Shown here piece by piece: positions 59,750 to 64,000 of a stretch of 64,000 nt of DNA. Positions within the stretch are counted from its first letter, which is position 1. Each line of letters starts with the position of its first letter. Made by a program: the position numbers and the translations under genes. The notes below the pieces were generated by a model. The model worked only from the letters and a program-made list of their open reading frames with translations. It made no database searches and was not told where the DNA came from. Origin of the DNA: Bacteroidales bacterium UBA1374 (GTDB taxonomy: Bacteria > Bacteroidota > Bacteroidia > Bacteroidales > UBA932); assembly GCA_002305545.1 (NCBI GenBank), contig DBRG01000023.1, positions 62,001 through 126,000 of the forward strand, written 5' to 3'.

Positions 59750-60214
59750 ATGCCCATGCATAAAACGTACCTTTTATTAGGAAGTAACCTGGGTAACCGG
59801 GACACCCTGCTGGATGAGGCCCTGGAAGCCTTGCAGGCCCTGGGAAGGGTTATCGCCGTTTCCACCCGCAGGGAAACAGAACCCTGGGGCTTTTCCGTAC
59901 CCGTTCCTCCTTTCATGAACCAGGCCTTATGCCTGGAGACGCAGCTGGAGGCAGAAGAGCTGCTGGATCATTGCCTGGAAATAGAAAAAAGGCTGGGCAG
60001 GGTACGACCCCGCCAGGAATCCCCTGTTAAAGGCGGGAGAACTTATGTTTCCCGTCTGATTGACATTGATATCCTTCTGTATGACAATTTAATAATGGAC
60101 TCCGAAAAACTCACCCTGCCACACCCCCGGCTGAAGGACCGGGATTTTGCAAGGGAGCTGCTGGAAGAGATTATCCCAAAAAGTCTATCTTTGGAGGACC
60201 TTTTTACCAAATGA
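59750..60214 (+). CDS. folK: HPPK, 2-amino-4-hydroxy-6-hydroxymethyldihydropteridine pyrophosphokinase
   Basis: The 154-residue enzyme adds pyrophosphate to the pterin precursor of folate. Motifs are LLLGSNLGNRDTLLDEALEAL (about residues 8-28), TEPWGF (about 43-48), and the metal/ATP site RTYVSRLIDIDILLYDN (about 97-113) with LTLPHPRLKDRDF. Length is normal for a single-domain HPPK. It lies between the DUF59 gene and glyS with gaps of 6 and 3 bases. Confidence 0.95.
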   Translation: MPMHKTYLLLGSNLGNRDTLLDEALEALQALGRVIAVSTRRETEPWGFSVPVPPFMNQALCLETQLEAEELLDHCLEIEKRLGRVRPRQESPVKGGRTYVSRLIDIDILLYDNLIMDSEKLTLPHPRLKDRDFARELLEEIIPKSLSLEDLFTK

Positions 60215-60217
60215 TTT

Positions 60218-61759
60218 ATGACACAGGAAGATTTATTCAAAAACATTATTGCCCACGCGAAGGAATACGGATTCATTTTTCCCTCCAGCGAGATTTACGA
60301 CGGGTTGAGTGCCGTGTATGATTATGGACAGAACGGGGTGGAGCTCAAGAACAACATCAGGAAGTACTGGTGGGATTCTCTGGTCAGGATGCACGACAAT
60401 ATTGTGGGGCTGGACTCGGCAATCTTCATGCATCCAAAGATATGGGAAGCCAGCGGGCATGTGGCCGCCTTCAACGATCCGCTGATAGACAATAAGGATT
60501 CCAAAAAAAGATACCGCGCCGATGTATTGCTGGAAGATTACCTGGCCAGGCTGGAAGAAAAAATAAACAAAGAAGTGGCCAAAGGTCAGAAACGGTTCGG
60601 GGAGCAATTTGATGAAGCCCAATTCCGGGCCACCAATCCCAATGTGCTCAGGGAGCAGGCCAAGATTGACGATTTACAGGATAAGATGACCAGGGCCCTG
60701 ATCGAGAACGATCTGGCGGGATTGCGCCAGCTCATCCTGGATTGCGGGATTGTTTGTCCAATATCGGGGACAAGGAACTGGACCGAGGTACGCCAGTTTA
60801 ACCTGATGTTCAGCACCCAGCTGGGAAGCACCGGTGAAGGGGCATCCCAGGTCTTCCTAAGGCCCGAGACGGCCCAGGGGATTTTTGTGAACTTTCTGAA
60901 TGTGCAGAAAAGCGGCCGTATGAAGGTCCCCTTTGGCATAGCACAGACCGGGAAGGCTTTCCGGAACGAAATAGTGGCCAGGCAATTCATTTTCAGAATG
61001 CGCGAATTTGAACAGATGGAAATGCAGTTCTTTGTCAAACCCGGAGAAGAGATGAAGTGGTACGAATACTGGAAGGACATGCGCCTGCGCTGGCATTTGT
61101 CACTGGGCCTGGGTGCGGACATGTACCGTTTCCATGACCACGACAAGCTGGCCCATTATGCCAATGCCGCCTGTGACATTGAATTCAGGTTTCCTTTTGG
61201 ATTCAAGGAACTGGAAGGGATCCACTCCCGGACAGATTATGACCTCTCGCGCCATGAAGAGTACTCGGGCCGCAAACTGCGGTACTTTGACCCGGAAACA
61301 AATGAAAGCTATATTCCCTATGTGGTAGAAACCTCCATTGGCCTGGACCGGACGTTCCTGGCTGTATTGTCTTCTACTTACCGGGAAGAGGAGCTCGAAG
61401 ATGGTGAAACACGTGTAGTGTTGCGTTTACCCCACATACTGGCCCCTGTTAAGCTGGGGGTATTTCCCCTGGTCAAAAAGGACGGATTGCCCGAGGTGGC
61501 CCAGCAGATACTCAAAAAGCTCCGCCTGGAACACGCCTGCCTCTATGACGAGAAGGACAGCATAGGGAAACGATACCGCAGAATGGATGCCATAGGCACG
61601 CCCCTTTGCATAACGGTGGACCATCAGACACTGGAAGACAATACCGTAACCATAAGGGACAGGGATACCATGCTCCAGGACAGGGTTCCGGTTGAGAACC
61701 TGTCAGGAATTCTGGATGAAAAATTAAACAACAGGAATTGGCTCGGAAAACTCACATAA
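60218..61759 (+). CDS. glyS: Glycyl-tRNA synthetase, single-chain type
   Basis: The 513-residue class II enzyme charges tRNA-Gly as an alpha2 dimer, the form used by Bacteroidota, eukaryotes and archaea. Motif 1 region FIFPSSEIYDGLSAVYDYGQNGVELKN (about residues 19-45), motif 2 AQTGKAFRNEIVARQFIFRMREFEQMEMQFF (about 240-270), motif 3 ETSIGLDRTFLAVL (about 370-383) and a C-terminal anticodon-binding domain (about 405-510) are visible. Length fits the roughly 460-520 residue forms of the phylum. It starts 3 bases after folK. Confidence 0.95.
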   Translation: MTQEDLFKNIIAHAKEYGFIFPSSEIYDGLSAVYDYGQNGVELKNNIRKYWWDSLVRMHDNIVGLDSAIFMHPKIWEASGHVAAFNDPLIDNKDSKKRYRADVLLEDYLARLEEKINKEVAKGQKRFGEQFDEAQFRATNPNVLREQAKIDDLQDKMTRALIENDLAGLRQLILDCGIVCPISGTRNWTEVRQFNLMFSTQLGSTGEGASQVFLRPETAQGIFVNFLNVQKSGRMKVPFGIAQTGKAFRNEIVARQFIFRMREFEQMEMQFFVKPGEEMKWYEYWKDMRLRWHLSLGLGADMYRFHDHDKLAHYANAACDIEFRFPFGFKELEGIHSRTDYDLSRHEEYSGRKLRYFDPETNESYIPYVVETSIGLDRTFLAVLSSTYREEELEDGETRVVLRLPHILAPVKLGVFPLVKKDGLPEVAQQILKKLRLEHACLYDEKDSIGKRYRRMDAIGTPLCITVDHQTLEDNTVTIRDRDTMLQDRVPVENLSGILDEKLNNRNWLGKLT

Positions 61760-62169
61760 TAAAGAAAGTCGGACAGGGTATCATGATCTTTCTCCTGGTG
61801 GCTTACCTGGGAGGATGTACGTATTTTTTATTTGCAAAGGGAGATTCCCTGCCAAAATTCCAGAAGTCCGGGATGATCTTATGGCTGGCTTCCCTGCTGG
61901 ATGTGTTGCCCGATAAGATCATCCATACGTTGCTGTTTATTCCCATTATTCCCCTTACATGGGGAGCCGTAAGGCCCAACATGGTTATCACAAAGATTGT
62001 CATATTCTGGTCCGGGCTGATTTTTGGGGTGATAACAGAAATAGTCCAGCACTACCTTCCGTACAGGACCGGGGATATTTCGGATGTGGCTGCAGATATT
62101 GTAGGAAGTGTTCTGGGCATTCCCTTTATGCTGCTATTTTTTTCAACTGAAAAAAAGAAACGAAAATGA
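61738..62169 (+). CDS. VanZ-like membrane protein
   Basis: The product has about four membrane helices with the family blocks LDVLPDKIIHTLLFIPIIPLTW (about residues 53-74), WSGLIFGVITEIVQHYLPYRTGDISDVAADIVGSVLG (about 91-127) and a basic end. VanZ-like proteins have no settled function outside glycopeptide resistance clusters, so none is claimed. A TTG start at 61738 gives a positively charged N-terminus ahead of the first helix but overlaps glyS by 22 bases. The ATG at 61783 is the alternative and would start inside the helix. The stop overlaps the next gene by 4 bases. Confidence 0.75.
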   Translation: MARKTHIIKKVGQGIMIFLLVAYLGGCTYFLFAKGDSLPKFQKSGMILWLASLLDVLPDKIIHTLLFIPIIPLTWGAVRPNMVITKIVIFWSGLIFGVITEIVQHYLPYRTGDISDVAADIVGSVLGIPFMLLFFSTEKKKRK

Positions 62170-64000
62170 ATGATATTATTTTATCGGGACTGCTCAATCT
62201 CTTTGCCTTATTCGGGGCCTTGGCCGGGATAGACAAAGAGCGGGCAGCAAGACTCATTGCAGCCTATCTTGACCAGCACTTTGGCGTACGCCGCAGGGAA
62301 ACTTACCTGGGCCTGTACCGGGATCTTACAGACCTTTATGAGATGTCTCCGGATCTGGACAAGGATAAGATCATAGAATCCGTATGCGAAGGATTGCGCA
62401 AAAACATCGAATCATCCGAACAGTCTTTGCTCCTGCTGCGTTTCATGGAGTTTTCCGCCATAAACAGGGAAGGCTTTTTGAAGCAGGAGGATCTTTTTTA
62501 CAAAGTGGCCGCTCATTTTAATGTGACCGGTGAAGAGCTCATGCATTTCAAGGCTTTTGTACTGGACGGAGAGACTGACAGGGTGCGCAGTTACAGGCCG
62601 GAAGGATGGGAAGGGATGTTGCGGCTGATTGACCTCCCGGGGAAAAATGTGATTGCTTTTACTTACCGGGGAAATGACCAGGTGATGATGAACGATGTCC
62701 CGGTATTGCAGGATACGTTCCAGCTGTGGCAGCAAAGTGCAGTCATGAAGGGAAAACATGGAAATCCATTGTATTACAGCAACGTACAATCTCTTTTTCA
62801 GACAGGGGAGACCGCCAGGACCCCTATTGAACTAACAGGCCAGGGTATTGAATTCCGCTTTCCACACAGCGAAAACGGGCTGCACAACTTCTCTTTTACG
62901 CTCAAATCGGGGCAGTTGGTAGCCATCATGGGAGGAAGCGGGGTAGGGAAATCCACGTTGCTGGGCCTGCTCAACGGAAACATCAAACCGCAGGAAGGAC
63001 AGATCCTGCTTAATAACCACTCCATAGAAGACCCGTTAGTGCAAAAGCTCATCGGCTTTGTGCCCCAGGATGATCTGCTGATTGAGGAACTGACGGTTTT
63101 TCAGAACCTCTGGTATACCGCCAGGCTTTGTTTTGACGGGATGTCCCCTGAATGGCTCGAAAATAAAGTGATGGAAGTGCTGACAGACCTGGGTCTTGCC
63201 GCAACCAGGGACTTGAAAGTAGGCTCGGCCCTGAACAAGACAATCAGCGGGGGACAACGCAAAAGGCTCAACATAGCGCTGGAGCTGATCAGGGAGCCGG
63301 CGGTGCTGTTCCTGGACGAACCCACCTCGGGCCTGAGCTCCTCGGACTCGGAAAAGGTCATTAATTTGCTGAAAGAACAAACATTCAGGGGCCGGCTTAT
63401 TGTGGTCAACATTCACCAGCCGTCCTCGGATATTTATAAATTGTTTGACCGCCTGTGGCTGTTGGACAAGGGAGGGTACCCGGTTTTTGACGGGAATCCC
63501 ATAGAGGCGGTTACGTATTTCAAGCAGGCGGCCCAACACGCCGATGCGCAAACGAGCATGTGTGCCACATGCGGGAATGTAAACCCCGAGATTATTCTCA
63601 ACATACTGGAATCCAAATCCTTGGATGATACCGGGCGCCTTACCGAGAAACGCCGCATAAGCCCCCAGGAATGGCACAACAAATACCTGGAAACAAGGCA
63701 GGAGCAGGAAACGCCACATATACAGGATGTGCCTGAGACAAAACAGAAAAAACCCTCCCCATGGAAACAATTCCTGATATTCCTGGAACGTAACCTGCAG
63801 ACAAAGAAAGCCAATACGCAGTATTTACTCATTTCACTGCTGGAAGCTCCTTTGCTGGCAGCCATTGTGGCCATGCTCACCCGGTATGCCCCCGAGACGG
63901 GGTACACCGTCATGGATAACAAAAACCTGGTCTCGTTCTTTTTCATGGCCGTCATTGTGGCCATATTCATGGGCATGAGCGTCAGCGCAGAGGAAATCTT
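62166..64000 (+). CDS. ABC transporter ATPase fused to permease (ABCG-like), 3' end missing
   Basis: The frame is open from ATG 62166 to the window end (about 611 codons). The N-terminal 130 residues are helical and resemble a TerB-like domain (LSGLLNLFALFGALAGIDKE, EQSLLLLRFMEFSAINREG), followed by a segment of unknown type (about 130-215). The ATPase has Walker A GGSGVGKSTLLGLL (about 256), the signature SGGQRKRLNIALELI (about 360) and Walker B VLFLDEPTSGL. A CxxC pair (MCATCGNVNPE) follows. The first ABC-2-type membrane helices begin near residue 560. This order (ATPase before membrane domain) is ABCG-like. It overlaps the VanZ-like gene by 4 bases (ATGA). Substrate unknown. Confidence 0.88.
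   Translation, partial: MNDIILSGLLNLFALFGALAGIDKERAARLIAAYLDQHFGVRRRETYLGLYRDLTDLYEMSPDLDKDKIIESVCEGLRKNIESSEQSLLLLRFMEFSAINREGFLKQEDLFYKVAAHFNVTGEELMHFKAFVLDGETDRVRSYRPEGWEGMLRLIDLPGKNVIAFTYRGNDQVMMNDVPVLQDTFQLWQQSAVMKGKHGNPLYYSNVQSLFQTGETARTPIELTGQGIEFRFPHSENGLHNFSFTLKSGQLVAIMGGSGVGKSTLLGLLNGNIKPQEGQILLNNHSIEDPLVQKLIGFVPQDDLLIEELTVFQNLWYTARLCFDGMSPEWLENKVMEVLTDLGLAATRDLKVGSALNKTISGGQRKRLNIALELIREPAVLFLDEPTSGLSSSDSEKVINLLKEQTFRGRLIVVNIHQPSSDIYKLFDRLWLLDKGGYPVFDGNPIEAVTYFKQAAQHADAQTSMCATCGNVNPEIILNILESKSLDDTGRLTEKRRISPQEWHNKYLETRQEQETPHIQDVPETKQKKPSPWKQFLIFLERNLQTKKANTQYLLISLLEAPLLAAIVAMLTRYAPETGYTVMDNKNLVSFFFMAVIVAIFMGMSVSAEEI

Overview
The window looks like a chromosomal segment from a Bacteroidota bacterium, most likely order Bacteroidales. 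Three lines of sequence evidence support this. First, the TAnnTTTG type of -7 promoter element lies upstream of many genes, very often as the exact octamer TACCTTTG. Second, typical Bacteroidales families are present: S46 dipeptidyl peptidase 7, DUF4251, BACON-type lipoproteins, an EF-G paralogue, Bacteroides-type fumarate reductase/succinate dehydrogenase flavoprotein and iron-sulfur subunits, LptC/PpiD/TPR/outer-membrane genes, and a TonB-dependent receptor with an N-terminal carboxypeptidase-regulatory-like domain. Third, the tRNA encodes no CCA. Base composition is near half G+C by eye, with a more AT-rich patch at ybeY-mnmG. No phage, insertion sequence, CRISPR or rRNA was seen. Gene packing is dense: only one gap exceeds 300 bases (16839-17166), and many convergent genes overlap at their 3' ends.

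Layout. 1-4.1 kb: the 5' part of an EF-G paralogue (minus), then rnhB, dipeptidyl peptidase 7 and a short Mrp-type ATPase. 4.2-7.9 kb: a 1225-residue LRR lipoprotein made of two tandem modules. 7.8-16.8 kb: a neurotransmitter:sodium symporter-like carrier, a YfhO membrane protein, folA-thyA, aspS, a beta-lactamase-fold serine hydrolase, and ksgA. 16.8-17.2 kb: a non-coding stretch with three inverted repeats whose loops are complementary. 17.2-23.2 kb: a MacB-like permease, mutS, an endonuclease/exonuclease/phosphatase-fold protein, and ychF. 23.2-34.0 kb: a tight minus-strand run ruvB, Ntn hydrolase, mfd, outer-membrane protein, TPR protein, lptC, ppiD. 34.2-42.1 kb: a six-gene minus-strand operon (NamZ-type muramidase, DUF4251 protein, GH20 hexosaminidase, two molybdo-flavo-hydroxylase subunits, a small membrane protein). 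42.1-45.4 kb: sdhA-sdhB with no cytochrome b subunit, and an unknown lipoprotein. 45.4-48.2 kb: two near-identical tonB genes flanking hflX, and tRNA-Ala. 48.3-53.1 kb: ybeY-mnmG and a TonB-dependent receptor. 53.1-57.7 kb: gcvH-threonine aldolase-acyl-CoA synthetase-GNAT, and ruvA. 57.7-64 kb: an operon sufS-sufE-DUF59-folK-glyS-VanZ-like-ABC transporter that runs off the window.

Most genes are housekeeping: translation, DNA repair, folate and thymidylate, Fe-S assembly, envelope biogenesis. The least ordinary parts are as follows. The molybdo-hydroxylase operon joins amino-sugar/peptidoglycan salvage enzymes to a xanthine-dehydrogenase-like enzyme in which both purine-binding residues are replaced. 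The EF-G paralogue lacks the catalytic His. The 328-base non-coding region may encode a structured RNA. The TonB-dependent receptor looks one base out of frame with an ideally placed ATG. A set of genes has start codons so close to the -7 element that their mRNAs should be leaderless. All functional calls come from reading motifs by eye; no database search was run.
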